Counted from the first letter of the stretch, positions 45,906 to 55,644 are shown. The stretch: DNA of 64,000 nt from Chitinophagaceae bacterium (GCA_947455605.1 CANGOX010000001.1:62001-126000); one strand, 5' to 3'. Numbers and translations: made by a program. The notes: a model not told the origin generated them from the letters alone.

Positions 45906-46901
45906 ATGAAAATGGTATTCTTCTCTGCCCAGCCTTACGACATCAAATTCTTTAACCGATTTAATGAACCCTTTGGTTTTGAACTGGTATTCCAGGAATC
46001 GAGATTAAAGCCCGGAACCATTAACCTGGCTGAAGGTGCAGATGCGGTTTGTGTGTTTGTGAATGATAAGGTGAATGCAGAAGTATGTAAGCAACTCGCC
46101 GCCAAAGGGGTTAAGATCATTGCCCTACGTTGTGCCGGGTTTAATAATGTGGATCTGGAAGCGGCAAAAGCCAATGGGTTAAAGGTTTGCCGGGTACCCG
46201 CCTATTCACCCGAAGCAGTTGCAGAACATGCGCTTGCCCTGATACTCACGTTGAACCGTAAAACCCATAAAGCCTATAACCGCGTAAGAGAACAGAATTT
46301 CTCACTCAACGGCCTGCTGGGTTTTAACCTGCATGGAAAGACTGTGGGTGTTGTGGGTACCGGCAACATCGGAAAATCTTTTTGCCGTATCATGTTGGGC
46401 CTGGGCTGTCAGGTAAAAGCGTTTGACCTGATCGCCAATAAAGACCTCGAAGCCTTAGGAGTAACCTATCACCCCCTGATGGATGTATTGAAGGCCGATA
46501 TCGTTTCCCTCCATTGCCCATTGAATAACCAGACCCAGCATCTGATCAACGACAATACCATTGCCATGATGCAGCCCGGGGTGATGCTGATCAATACCAG
46601 CCGGGGCGGATTGATCGATACAAAGGCTGCTATTGAGGGCCTAAAATCAGGCCGGATCGGCTACCTGGCCATCGATGTTTATGAGCAGGAAGAACATCTT
46701 TTTTTCCGCGATTTATCCACAACCGTGATACAGGATGATGATATACAACGCCTTATGAGCTTCCCAAATGTGCTGATCACCGCTCACCAGGCCTTTTTCA
46801 CCGATGAAGCCCTTAGCCAGATTGCTACCACTACGTTAAATAGTGTACAGCAATTATTAAAAAGTGGTAATTTGACTAATCAGGCAGCGTTATTAGTATA
46901 A
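45906..46901 (+). CDS. 2-hydroxyacid dehydrogenase, D-lactate dehydrogenase type
   Basis: A 331-residue NAD-dependent dehydrogenase of the D-isomer family, most like LdhA-type D-lactate dehydrogenase (reduces pyruvate to D-lactate or the reverse). The NAD-binding fold is GVVGTGNIGKSFCRIMLG (about residues 147-164), the catalytic Arg in NTSRGGLIDT, the Glu in YEQEEHLF and the His in LITAHQAFFT. Length and order are normal. It stands between the heme operon and a lipoprotein gene, with separate gaps, so it may be transcribed alone. Confidence 0.92.
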   Translation: MKMVFFSAQPYDIKFFNRFNEPFGFELVFQESRLKPGTINLAEGADAVCVFVNDKVNAEVCKQLAAKGVKIIALRCAGFNNVDLEAAKANGLKVCRVPAYSPEAVAEHALALILTLNRKTHKAYNRVREQNFSLNGLLGFNLHGKTVGVVGTGNIGKSFCRIMLGLGCQVKAFDLIANKDLEALGVTYHPLMDVLKADIVSLHCPLNNQTQHLINDNTIAMMQPGVMLINTSRGGLIDTKAAIEGLKSGRIGYLAIDVYEQEEHLFFRDLSTTVIQDDDIQRLMSFPNVLITAHQAFFTDEALSQIATTTLNSVQQLLKSGNLTNQAALLV

Positions 46902-46947
46902 ATTTTATCTGATATTCGTATAGCATTCAGCTTTTTAACTGATACCC

Positions 46948-48021
46948 ATGAAAAGATTAACCCTTAGGATTAGTATTATCATCTCTGTTTTTTGCATGTT
47001 CATGGCATGTAAGAAGGAAATGAGTATTGAAAATGGCGGATTTGGTGGCACAGCACAGGGCGAACTGGTAGACTCACTGGGCAATTGCAAATCATCTACC
47101 GTAATGGGTGATTATAAAGTGGATACCGCTTTGGTAACTTCCGCTAACTATTCGCTTATTAATGTGAATTTTACGGCACAGGGTAAATATAAGATCTACA
47201 CAGATACCGTAAATGGTATGTGGTTTCTCGATTCAGGCTTTGCCATCAGTACCGGAGCCAATGTGATCAAACTGAAAGGATATGGCAAACCCATCCTTCC
47301 CAAGACCACCACTTTTACTATCTATTTCAATAACAATGTCTGCTCTTTCTCTGTAAGTGTAAACGGCAGTGCTGTTAGCAGCGGTGGTGGCGGTAGTACG
47401 GGAACAGGTACGGGCGGTGATTATTTCCCTACAACAACGGGCTCCAGCTGGACCTACCAATACATTCCTAAACTGGGTACCATTGATACGTTCAGGGTTT
47501 CCGTGGCGCAAGGACAGATCGTAAGAGATACCTTGAGTTACGCGCAATTCGGAACCTCTTTATTGGATACTTTCTATTTTGCCAAAGACGGTAAAGGCAC
47601 TTACTATGCTTTAAGCTCAGTTGATTTTGATTATACTTTCCTCTTCGATTCGATCCCTAATTTCTTTATCAGCTATCCTTTCCTGAAAGAGAGTGCAGCC
47701 GTGGGAGATAGTTGGGAAACCATTGAATACGGTACCGTTAAACTGGTATCGGGCACCACCACCGAATACGGAAAGGCCAAAGCTGTTTTTACCGTAGTAT
47801 CTAAAAACACCACTACCTATACTATTGGCGGTAAGACCTATTCGGATGTGATCAATATGAAACGGGAGATCAAATTCATTCCTAACGGAACAGGTGCCGT
47901 GTATCGAACCCTGTTAACAGGTAATTCCTATTATGCCAAAGGATTTGGATTGATCGATCAGGTATTTGCCACTACACCAGCACAAAGCGCTTCGCTATAC
48001 CGAACGCCAACTATTAAATAA
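46948..48021 (+). CDS. Predicted lipoprotein of unknown function
   Basis: A 357-residue exported protein with a signal peptide and lipobox ending FMAC (Cys21), so it is probably lipid-anchored at the cell surface or periplasm. The first part (about 35-140) has repeated beta-strands with two Cys residues (GNCKSSTV and NNVCSFSV). A Gly/Ser/Thr-rich linker (SSGGGGSTGTGTGG) leads to a second beta-rich domain (YFPTTTGSSWTYQY onward). I do not recognise a family. The stop codon overlaps the stem of the following terminator. Confidence 0.75.
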   Translation: MKRLTLRISIIISVFCMFMACKKEMSIENGGFGGTAQGELVDSLGNCKSSTVMGDYKVDTALVTSANYSLINVNFTAQGKYKIYTDTVNGMWFLDSGFAISTGANVIKLKGYGKPILPKTTTFTIYFNNNVCSFSVSVNGSAVSSGGGGSTGTGTGGDYFPTTTGSSWTYQYIPKLGTIDTFRVSVAQGQIVRDTLSYAQFGTSLLDTFYFAKDGKGTYYALSSVDFDYTFLFDSIPNFFISYPFLKESAAVGDSWETIEYGTVKLVSGTTTEYGKAKAVFTVVSKNTTTYTIGGKTYSDVINMKREIKFIPNGTGAVYRTLLTGNSYYAKGFGLIDQVFATTPAQSASLYRTPTIK

Positions 48022-48086
48022 TCAAACCTCATACATAAAAAAGCCCTGCTGAAAATGCGGGGCTTTTTTATGTATGAGGTTTGATT
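48020..48086. terminator. Two-way terminator with a perfect 27-bp stem
   Basis: Arms 48020-48046 and 48060-48086 are exact reverse complements around a 13-base loop. The inner part is a GC core flanked by A and T runs, so it works in both directions. The left arm begins inside the lipoprotein stop codon; the right arm ends four bases before the lspA stop. Confidence 0.95.
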
Positions 48087-48090
48087 CGTT

Positions 48091-48774
48091 CTAAAATATC
48101 TGCGTCTTATCATTTACCAGACTATCCGTTTCTACTGTATGATGTTCCATAACCGGATGTTTTTTAAAGAAGCGGTTCTGGAAAACCAGAATTACGATCA
48201 CACCGGTTGAGATAGACATATCGGCCAGGTTAAATACCGGGCGGAAGAATTCAAAATCCTCACCACCCCAAACCGGAACCCAGGAAGGATAATGCGCATT
48301 GGTAATGATCGGGAAATATAACATGTCTACCACTTTGCCATGTAAAAGGCCTGCATAGCCACCACTTGCCGGTAACAGCTTGGCAATATTCTGTGCAAAG
48401 GGATTGCTTTGTTCAAAGATGATACCATAGAAAAGACTATCGATCAGGTTACCGAGGGCACCGGCATAGATAAGCGCGGCACAGATGATAAACCCTTTGT
48501 GGTAATGTTTGCGGATAAAATCGCGGAGCAGAAAACTACCCCAGATCACAGCCACCAGCCTGAACAAGGTAAGCGCGATCTTTCCAAATCCGCCGCCAAA
48601 TTTCCAGCCCCAGGCCATACCCTCATTTTCTACAAAATGCAGGCGAAACCAGTTGCCAATGATCTTATGCTCCTCACCTGCAAAATAATGCAGCTTGATA
48701 TAGAACTTCAAAGCCTGGTCGGCAAAAATGACCAATAGAATAATTAAGATGATTTGTCTTCCTTTCACAGCCAT
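48091..48774 (-). CDS. lspA: Lipoprotein signal peptidase (signal peptidase II)
   Basis: A 227-residue membrane aspartyl protease that cuts the signal of prolipoproteins at the lipobox Cys. The start at 48774 (MAVKGRQ) is preferred over 48792 because it fits the first helix better. The catalytic Asp residues are in ALGNLIDSLFYG and VFNLADMSIS. It is longer than the E. coli enzyme, with an extra loop between the catalytic parts (FAQNIAKLLPASGG), which is usual in Bacteroidota. It shares a terminator with the convergent lipoprotein gene. Confidence 0.95.
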   Translation of the reverse strand: MAVKGRQIILIILLVIFADQALKFYIKLHYFAGEEHKIIGNWFRLHFVENEGMAWGWKFGGGFGKIALTLFRLVAVIWGSFLLRDFIRKHYHKGFIICAALIYAGALGNLIDSLFYGIIFEQSNPFAQNIAKLLPASGGYAGLLHGKVVDMLYFPIITNAHYPSWVPVWGGEDFEFFRPVFNLADMSISTGVIVILVFQNRFFKKHPVMEHHTVETDSLVNDKTQIF

Positions 48775-48883
48775 GGTTTTTATGGTGGGCAAAGATAGGA
48801 TTTGGGCGGTACAGGTGGGAAATCTTGTAAAAGTTTGTAAATCCTTTAGTTTTAAACCAAAAGACCATCTAATAGCGGCTGAT

Positions 48884-51364
48884 CTATTCTTCCATATATA
48901 CTCTTTTCACCCGCTGACTGATGCCCGTCATTACTTCATAAGCAATGGTTCCGCTCCATTGGGCCAATTGCTGTACCGGCAAATGTTTGCCGAATATTTC
49001 TACTTCATCACCTTCCCGTGCTTCCGGGATATCGGTGATATCAATCATCACCATATCCATACATACATGGCCCACCACGGGGGCCAATTTGCCCTTAACA
49101 TAGATCTTGCCCATACCGTTACCAAAGCGCCTGTCGTAGCCGTCTGCATAACCAATCCGCACAGTAGCGATCTGACTGTCTCTCTTTATTTCACCTTTCC
49201 TGCCATAGCCAACGGTATCTCCGGCTTTCACTGTGCGAATCTGTGCAATGGTAGATTGTAAGGTAATAACGGTTTGCAATGAAAGACCATTTCCATCGGC
49301 ACTATCCACTCCATATAAGCCAATACCCAACCTCACCATATCAAACTGGTATTGGGGGTTGCGGAAGATGGCTGCTGAGTTGGCGATATGTTTGATGAAG
49401 ACATAGTTCAATTGCTGTTGAATGGAATGGCAGGCTTTTTCGAATAACCCAACCTGGTGTTGTGTAAAACCATCATGGGTTGCCGACTCACTTGCCACCA
49501 GGTGACTGAACACAGATCTTACCGCCATGGTACGGTTTTGTTTGAGGAGCAGTCCGATGGCATTGGCATCCTCCGCTTCAAAACCTAAGCGGTTCATGCC
49601 TGTATTGAATTTGATATGAACCGGAAATTGCTGGATCCCCTGTTGATCAAGAAATGTGTGAAAGGCTTGATAAACGGGAAAAGAATAGATCTCAGGTTCC
49701 AGATCATAGGTTAGCAAAGAATCAAAACTCGCCTCATCTGGGTTCATGACCATTATAGGAAGGCTGATACCGGCTTTGCGCAATTCCACGCCTTCATCTG
49801 CATACGCCACGGCCAGATAATCTACTTTATGAAACTGTAAAACCCTTGCTACTTCTGCACTGCCGCTTCCATAACTAAAGGCCTTTACCATGGCCATGAG
49901 TTTCGTTTCGGGCTTTAGCAGTTTTTGATATTCCTTCAGGTTATGCACCATGGCCGAAAGATCGATCTCCATTACAGTCTGGTGTACTTTCTGTTCCAGC
50001 CAATGGGAGATACGTTCAAACTCAAATACCCGGGCACCTTTCAGCAGGATATATTCATCCTTGAAATGTTGGGTGCTCAACTGATTGAGAAAATCTTCTG
50101 TTGTAGGATAAAATTGAGTACGGATATTTTTGAACAGATCGCGGTGCTGCGAAATAGCCGGGCCAATTCCGATGAGCCGGTCAATACTATGTTGTGTAAC
50201 TTGTGCAGCCACACTTTTGTAAAGCATTTCTTCTGACTGACCCGATTGAAGGATATCTGATAAGATCAAAGTGGTTTGCTGAGCACCGGATTGCTGTTTT
50301 AGATAGGCGATCGCCAATTCCAATGATGAGAGATCATTACTATAACTATCGTTCAGCAGATAACAATTGTTCACGGCTTTCTTTAACTGCATCCGCATAT
50401 CCACAGGCTCCAGTTGCAGCATGCGCTCCTGTATCACTGTATCCGCATACTTCATTTGTAACAGTACACACCAGCAGGTAATGGCATTATCAATGGAGAT
50501 CCTGTCTGTAAACGGAATGGTGATTGAAACAGGCTTGCCGGTATATTCAGCAGATACTACTGTCTGTTTCCCTTTTATTTCTTCAGAGATAATGGCAAGT
50601 GTTGCTTTTTCTTCTCTGCTCCAGCTGAAGCATTCTATGTCTTTATTAAATAATCCTTTATCCGTTGTGTTGGGTAATACTGCATGCTGAATCGATTCTC
50701 TACCAAATACCAGGCTTTCGGCATGCTGAAACAGGATCGACTTTTCAACGGCTTTTTGTCTGTCATCCGTAAAACCCTCACTATGTGCATTGGCAAGATT
50801 GGTAAACACCCCGGCAGTAGGTTGGATGATGGCAGCCAATTGCTTCATCTCATTTACAGTTGAGATGCCTGCTTCAAAAATACCCAGGGTATGGTGTTCA
50901 TTCATTTGCCATACACTCAAGGGCACACCGATCTGCGAATTATAACTACGCGGACTTCTTACGATATGATGATCTTTCTGTAATAACTGGTATAACCATT
51001 CTTTTACAATGGTCTTACCGTTGCTACCTGTGATGCCGATCACAGGAATATTGAATTGTTTGCGATGATGTGCGGCCAATTCCTGCAATGCAGCTAATAC
51101 ATCCTCCACTTTCAAAAAAACAGCATCCGTATAAGTACTGCCAACAAAATCATTTCTGACAACAAAATTCCTTACCCCTCTTTCATACACTTCTTTGATA
51201 AACTGGTGTCCGTCTCTTCTGGGACCACTGATGGCAAAGAATAAAGAAGTTTGTGGAAATACGATCTTACGGCTATCGATGATCAGATACTCAATGGATG
51301 CATGGCCCACAACCGTTGGCTCAGCATGAATGATTTGGGCAATATGTGCAACAGTATACACCAA
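48884..51364 (-). CDS. MurF-alanine racemase fusion
   Basis: An 826-residue bifunctional cell-wall enzyme. Residues about 1-450 are MurF, which adds D-Ala-D-Ala to UDP-MurNAc-tripeptide (ATP site GITGSNGKTIVKEW near residue 110). Residues about 460-826 are alanine racemase, with the PLP Lys in AMVKAFSYGSGSAE and the second catalytic base region in VGYGRKGEIKRD, and the Alr tail GYADGYDRRF. The fusion is a known Bacteroidota arrangement and puts D-Ala supply on the same chain as its user. It lies just upstream of lspA on the same strand, 91 bases away. Confidence 0.95.
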   Translation of the reverse strand: MVYTVAHIAQIIHAEPTVVGHASIEYLIIDSRKIVFPQTSLFFAISGPRRDGHQFIKEVYERGVRNFVVRNDFVGSTYTDAVFLKVEDVLAALQELAAHHRKQFNIPVIGITGSNGKTIVKEWLYQLLQKDHHIVRSPRSYNSQIGVPLSVWQMNEHHTLGIFEAGISTVNEMKQLAAIIQPTAGVFTNLANAHSEGFTDDRQKAVEKSILFQHAESLVFGRESIQHAVLPNTTDKGLFNKDIECFSWSREEKATLAIISEEIKGKQTVVSAEYTGKPVSITIPFTDRISIDNAITCWCVLLQMKYADTVIQERMLQLEPVDMRMQLKKAVNNCYLLNDSYSNDLSSLELAIAYLKQQSGAQQTTLILSDILQSGQSEEMLYKSVAAQVTQHSIDRLIGIGPAISQHRDLFKNIRTQFYPTTEDFLNQLSTQHFKDEYILLKGARVFEFERISHWLEQKVHQTVMEIDLSAMVHNLKEYQKLLKPETKLMAMVKAFSYGSGSAEVARVLQFHKVDYLAVAYADEGVELRKAGISLPIMVMNPDEASFDSLLTYDLEPEIYSFPVYQAFHTFLDQQGIQQFPVHIKFNTGMNRLGFEAEDANAIGLLLKQNRTMAVRSVFSHLVASESATHDGFTQHQVGLFEKACHSIQQQLNYVFIKHIANSAAIFRNPQYQFDMVRLGIGLYGVDSADGNGLSLQTVITLQSTIAQIRTVKAGDTVGYGRKGEIKRDSQIATVRIGYADGYDRRFGNGMGKIYVKGKLAPVVGHVCMDMVMIDITDIPEAREGDEVEIFGKHLPVQQLAQWSGTIAYEVMTGISQRVKRVYMEE

Positions 51365-51378
51365 TAGTGCAGTAATGA

Positions 51379-52383
51379 TTAAAGAGACCCGTCGTTCACA
51401 TCTTTGGGTACTCCTTTTTTATTTTTAAAAATGGAATAAAAAACAGATCCGGAAATACAAACCAGGATCACACCGAGAGACAGGAATACCTGCGTGGTTT
51501 TATCCATCCACTCATTCAGGTAATGTTCACCCAGCATTTTAACACCGATAAATATCAGTACTATGGCAATCCCCTGCTGCAGATAATCAAACTTGGTTAC
51601 CGCTCCGCGTAACAGGAAGAATAAAGAACGCAGACCCAGCACGGCAAAAATATTGGAAGTATAGATCACCAGTGGATCCTTGGAAATACCCATTACCGCG
51701 GGGATAGAATCCAATGCAAACACCAGGTCAATCCCTGCGAGTAAGATCACCACCACAAACAGAGATGTATATGCCGGTTTACCATTTACACGAATAATAT
51801 ATTTTCCATCCCCATCATGCGTAACGAGCGGGAGAAATTTTTTCAAAAAGATATATATTTTAGATTCATGCGGATCAAATTCTTCATCCTCATTGGCAAC
51901 AAACATTTTGTAACCGGTGTACAAAAGAAAAGCCCCAAACCCGTACAGGATCCATGAGAACCTTGCCACCAATGCCACACCTACCGTGATAAAAATAACC
52001 CTGAATAAAATAGCCATCAGAATCCCCACCAGTAATACCCTTGGATAATGTTTTTCTTTTACACTGAAGGCCGTAAAGATGAGTATGAAAACAAAAATAT
52101 TATCAATGCTCAGGCTCCACTCCATCAGGTAGGCACTTAAAAATTCAAAAGCCAGTTGCGGACCGTTTACAGTGGTATTGGCATTTTCTGAAGCCAATGC
52201 CGGTGCTTCCACCCAGATAAAAACAAAGAACAGAAGTGCAAGCCCTACCCAGAAAAAAGTCTGATATAAAGCCTGTTTAATAGTAATGGTCTGGTTTTTT
52301 TTACTGAGCAATCCCAGGTCAAACACCAAAGCGATGGTTAATACAATCCCGAAAACTAAATAAACGATCTGGTGGGTGCTCAT
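51379..52383 (-). CDS. TerC family integral membrane protein
   Basis: A 334-residue inner-membrane protein with about nine helices. The family signature is the acidic-residue helices around MEWSLSIDNIFVFILIFTAF and GIDLVFALDSIPAVMGIS, which are intact. TerC/Alx members are linked to tellurium resistance or manganese export; metal export is the better-supported general role, but the ion is not shown here. It stops 14 bases before murF-alr on the same strand, so they may be co-transcribed. Confidence 0.9.
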   Translation of the reverse strand: MSTHQIVYLVFGIVLTIALVFDLGLLSKKNQTITIKQALYQTFFWVGLALLFFVFIWVEAPALASENANTTVNGPQLAFEFLSAYLMEWSLSIDNIFVFILIFTAFSVKEKHYPRVLLVGILMAILFRVIFITVGVALVARFSWILYGFGAFLLYTGYKMFVANEDEEFDPHESKIYIFLKKFLPLVTHDGDGKYIIRVNGKPAYTSLFVVVILLAGIDLVFALDSIPAVMGISKDPLVIYTSNIFAVLGLRSLFFLLRGAVTKFDYLQQGIAIVLIFIGVKMLGEHYLNEWMDKTTQVFLSLGVILVCISGSVFYSIFKNKKGVPKDVNDGSL

Positions 52384-52400
52384 GCAAGAGGTTTGATTAC

Positions 52401-52408
52401 TAAAGATA
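52401..52408 (-). promoter_or_regulatory. Possible terC promoter -7 element
   Basis: TATCTTTA on the minus strand differs from TAnnTTTG in the last base only. It lies 17 bases upstream of the terC start, in the short gap after gldG. Confidence 0.3.
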
Positions 52409-52428
52409 CAGTACCGGAAAACGAAAAT

Positions 52429-54180
52429 CTAGACTTCGTATTTCTTTTTACGCCGCCATTGAAAAAGCAGGCCTATGATAACGACCAAAGCAACCGGCAG
52501 TCCGATATTGATTGCCTGCCACATATTTTTCTGTTCTTCCACTTTGGTCTTATCCAGTAAGCGTAGTACAAAATCCTTATTCCTGCTTTCGAACAGGTTA
52601 TTGTTACTTACCAGATAATCCATTGAATTAAGAAAGAACTCACGGTTGGCAAAACGATAATTTTCGAGGGGCAATGAACCCATCGGTAAGGGTCCTGCGG
52701 TACTGCTTACCTGGTTGGTAACAATATCTGCATCCGCCACTACGATCTGTTTCGCTTCTTTTACTCCGGAAGCCAGATAAGGTTTACCCGTTATTCTTTG
52801 AACTGAATCCAGCACTTCTTTGCCTATACGGTTACTATAAAGCGAATGAAATTTCCCTTCCAGTAAAACGGCAACGGGTATATATTTTTTATTAAAGGAT
52901 GCAAGGTCTTCATCTCCCTTAACACTATTGATAGATACGATAGCAGGCGAACTGATTGCGCGGCTACTACTATCTGTTGACAGTAAGATCGTTTTCCTGA
53001 TACCGGGAGATTTTACCGTATCAATACTTGACGGGAAAATGGGTAATACCCTATCCAGGTTTTTTGAAATAGGATTATTATCCCTGGCAGCCAGAAACGG
53101 ATAATACGGCCAGGGGTATCTTTGCATCTTAGGACTACCATCTGCATTCTTACCAACCACAATAGGAATCTTTGAACAACTCAGATCCTGCACAAGATCA
53201 GGATTGATACGTACGCCATACTTGAAAAGGATATCATCCAATTCCAGCCCACGGTCAAACGCTGTATATTCTGCCTGGCTTCGCATAAGGCTATCCAGTT
53301 CTGCATGCAGTTTATCTACCAACCAGATAATATGCCCGCCATTCATTACATATTGATCCAGTTTCAGTTTGTCCTCTTCGGTAAAAGACTGTTTGGGTTT
53401 CACGATCATCAAGGCATCGATCATAGATGCATCCGGATACCCTTTCTTTAGATCGAATACAGCCAGCCGGTATTCATTCCGCAGACTTTCACCAAGATCA
53501 TTTACGGTAAGATCTATTGGTTCGCCATTACCAACCGCATAGGCAACTGTTGGCACATATTTTCGAGTGAGTTTGTCAATGGCATTGGCAAATTTATATT
53601 CCAGCAAGGCTTCCGCTGCATTGCGCGTAGCTTCTACATCTTCCTGAGGATTATCTGTGATCACATTGTACTGCTTGTATACTTTACGACTACTGCGCAG
53701 ATCTATAGCTATTGGTTTTTGTCCTCTACGAAAACTAACCAAAGCAGAAGGGATGATCAGTTGATTGGTCTCTTTTTCTGTTTTGGATGATACCACTTCA
53801 CTCTGTTCAAATACTACTCCCAGTTTGGCAAGGCTATCATAGAATAGGACCTTAGCCGTATCACCTGTGATATACTCACCGGGTTTTTCAAAACTCACTT
53901 TCACATGATTTCCGGAAAGCGATTTGAATTCATCCAACAGATCCTTTGTGGCAATACTCAATTTTTTATAATCAGCCGGCAATTCGCCGGCAAGAAATAC
54001 TTTGATGGTGATTGTGCTGTCAACCTCCTTCAATAAGTTTCTGGTTGCCGGTGTGAGGCTGTATCTTTTTTCTGCAGTAAGATCAAGTCGATAGAATACC
54101 AGCGTAGACAGGTATACCAGGAGTATGAAAAACCCAGTTAAGAACCCAATACCGTATTTATGTTGCCAGACTTTCTGCAT
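52429..54180 (-). CDS. gldG: Gliding-motility ABC transporter auxiliary protein GldG
   Basis: A 583-residue protein with one N-terminal membrane helix (GFLTGFFILLVYLSTLVFY), a large periplasmic DUF4350/GldG-type domain (RYSLTPATRNLLKEVDSTI, IMIVKPKQSFTEEDKLKLDQYV, GGHIIWLVDKL) and one C-terminal helix (IGLPVALVVIIGLLFQW). It partners GldF in the Gld ABC transporter needed for gliding in Flavobacterium. The ATPase gldA is not nearby, as is usual. gldF lies 11 bases upstream on the same strand. Confidence 0.93.
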   Translation of the reverse strand: MQKVWQHKYGIGFLTGFFILLVYLSTLVFYRLDLTAEKRYSLTPATRNLLKEVDSTITIKVFLAGELPADYKKLSIATKDLLDEFKSLSGNHVKVSFEKPGEYITGDTAKVLFYDSLAKLGVVFEQSEVVSSKTEKETNQLIIPSALVSFRRGQKPIAIDLRSSRKVYKQYNVITDNPQEDVEATRNAAEALLEYKFANAIDKLTRKYVPTVAYAVGNGEPIDLTVNDLGESLRNEYRLAVFDLKKGYPDASMIDALMIVKPKQSFTEEDKLKLDQYVMNGGHIIWLVDKLHAELDSLMRSQAEYTAFDRGLELDDILFKYGVRINPDLVQDLSCSKIPIVVGKNADGSPKMQRYPWPYYPFLAARDNNPISKNLDRVLPIFPSSIDTVKSPGIRKTILLSTDSSSRAISSPAIVSINSVKGDEDLASFNKKYIPVAVLLEGKFHSLYSNRIGKEVLDSVQRITGKPYLASGVKEAKQIVVADADIVTNQVSSTAGPLPMGSLPLENYRFANREFFLNSMDYLVSNNNLFESRNKDFVLRLLDKTKVEEQKNMWQAINIGLPVALVVIIGLLFQWRRKKKYEV

Positions 54181-54191
54181 TAAGAATTTGA

Positions 54192-54914
54192 TTAACGTTT
54201 ACTGAGGTTTCTTTGAGTGATGAACAGGAACAGCACAATGATGCCTATAAAGTAGATAAGATCCCTGCTATCCACCACACCCCTGCTGATACTCCGGTAA
54301 TGAAAATTGATACCCAGCATTTCTATGTAATAGTCCAGTCCTGCTTTAAACACCGGCAGTTTACTGAATGCATCAAACCCATTATACAGAAGAAAACAAA
54401 CGAATGCGCCTGCAATAAAAGCAACGACGGTGTTATTGGTAAAACTGCTGGTGCAGATACCGATAGCGGTAAAAACGGCACCCAGTAAGATCAATCCGAT
54501 GTAACTGCCGATGGTTCCGCCAATATCAATACCACCGGTAACGCTTAACTGCTGAACAGAGATGGCATATATAATGGTTGGCAGTAAGGCAGTGATCACA
54601 ATCAGTAATGCCCCATAAAATTTACCCCATACGATCTGTGAGGGGGTAAGAGGCATGGTTTTCAATAATTCAAAAGTACCCGCCCTGTATTCGTCTGCAA
54701 GGCTGCGCATGGTAATGGTGGGAACGAGGAATAATAGGATCCATGGTGCCAGGTTAAAAAAGCTGCCTAAGGATGCGTAGCCAAAATCAAGTATGCTGGT
54801 ATCGGGAAATACAAAAAGAAAGAGGCCGTTCAGTAACAGAAACACCACCAATGCGATATACCCGGTAAGGCTGCTGAAAAACTGTTGCCATTCTTTTTTA
54901 CAGATCATCCACAT
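54192..54914 (-). CDS. gldF: Gliding-motility ABC transporter permease GldF
   Basis: A 240-residue ABC-2-type permease with six hydrophobic helices (for example GYIALVVFLLLNGLFLFVF at 18-36 and IYFIGIIVLFLFI near the end). The conserved cytoplasmic segment SLADEYRAGTFELLKTMPLT matches GldF/CcmB-like permeases. It is 11 bases upstream of gldG, so they form one operon on the minus strand. Presence of gldFG does not prove gliding, because several non-gliding relatives keep these genes. Confidence 0.93.
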   Translation of the reverse strand: MWMICKKEWQQFFSSLTGYIALVVFLLLNGLFLFVFPDTSILDFGYASLGSFFNLAPWILLFLVPTITMRSLADEYRAGTFELLKTMPLTPSQIVWGKFYGALLIVITALLPTIIYAISVQQLSVTGGIDIGGTIGSYIGLILLGAVFTAIGICTSSFTNNTVVAFIAGAFVCFLLYNGFDAFSKLPVFKAGLDYYIEMLGINFHYRSISRGVVDSRDLIYFIGIIVLFLFITQRNLSKR

Positions 54915-55018
54915 AGGCCAAAACTAACTGTTCTTCCTCAATCACCCTATGGGTGTTGGTTATTTGAAATGGTTTTATGGATTTTATCACATTTGGCATC
55001 CCATTAGAAACCTGCCAC

Positions 55019-55498
55019 ATGAAATTAAAACTCAGCCTGCTTATGTTCTGTCTTTTGGGTATTGGCGTATTCAGCCATGCTCAGGATAGCAAAACACCAC
55101 CACCCCCTCCTCCTCCGGTTAAACCGGCAAAACCAGCAGTCATCATGAGTGATGATGCCATTCCGGTTACAGTAAAGAGTAGCAAGAATGGGCATTGGAA
55201 AGTGCCGCCACCACCGCCGAAAGTTGAGGCAGTTAGATTTTCGCCGCCCAAAATTGTAAGGGATGCAGAAAAAGCACCACCACCGCCGCCGCCAAAAGCC
55301 GAGGTTGTAAAATTTACTCCTCCAAAAATTGTAAAGGATGCAGAAAAAGCACCACCACCGCCGCCGCCAAAAGCCGAGGCTGTAAAATTTACTCCTCCAA
55401 AAATTGTAAAGGATGCAGAAAAAGCACCACCGCTACCGCAGGCCAAACCAAAGGTTCCTATAAAAACTGATGCTCCGCCAAAGGATCCAAAAGCTTAA
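55019..55498 (+). CDS. Exported proline-rich protein with 25-residue repeats
   Basis: A 159-residue protein of unknown function. The start at 55019 is preferred over 54977 because it begins directly with a signal peptide (MKLKLSLLMFCLLGIGVFSHA). The mature part is Pro/Lys-rich, with 25-residue units that run DAEKAPPPPPPK and on to FTPPKIVK. Two units are almost identical at DNA level (55262-55336, 55337-55411), with diverged copies on either side. It is divergent from gldF, and its stop is directly followed by a MITE-like element. It is probably periplasmic or cell-surface; the repeats may span the wall. Confidence 0.72.
   Translation: MKLKLSLLMFCLLGIGVFSHAQDSKTPPPPPPPVKPAKPAVIMSDDAIPVTVKSSKNGHWKVPPPPPKVEAVRFSPPKIVRDAEKAPPPPPPKAEVVKFTPPKIVKDAEKAPPPPPPKAEAVKFTPPKIVKDAEKAPPLPQAKPKVPIKTDAPPKDPKA
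55262..55435 (+). repeat. 75-base tandem repeats inside the proline-rich gene
   Basis: Unit 1 is 55262-55336 and unit 2 is 55337-55411; they differ at very few bases, and a third, diverging copy starts at 55412. The length is a multiple of three, so copy changes keep the frame. Confidence 0.88.
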
Positions 55499-55501
55499 TA
55501 C

Positions 55502-55643
55502 CGTTATTGCGAGGAACGAAGCAAACTGTGTTGTAAAGATTAGCGGGCTTGCTATTTAAATGCAATCAGAACTATTGTTCTACCCACAGATTGCTTCCTC
55601 CTTCACTTTCGTTTCGGCGGGCAAGCCGTTCCTCGCAAGGACG
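55502..55643. mobile_element. 142-base element with inverted GTTATTGCGAGG ends (MITE-like)
   Basis: The left end (ttgcgaggaacgaagcaa near 55506) and right end (attgcttcc ... gttcctcgcaagga to 55643) are inverted and match the ends of the element at 31853-32052, with an extra insertion in the right end. It carries no gene. Confidence 0.65.
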
Positions 55644-55644
55644 T

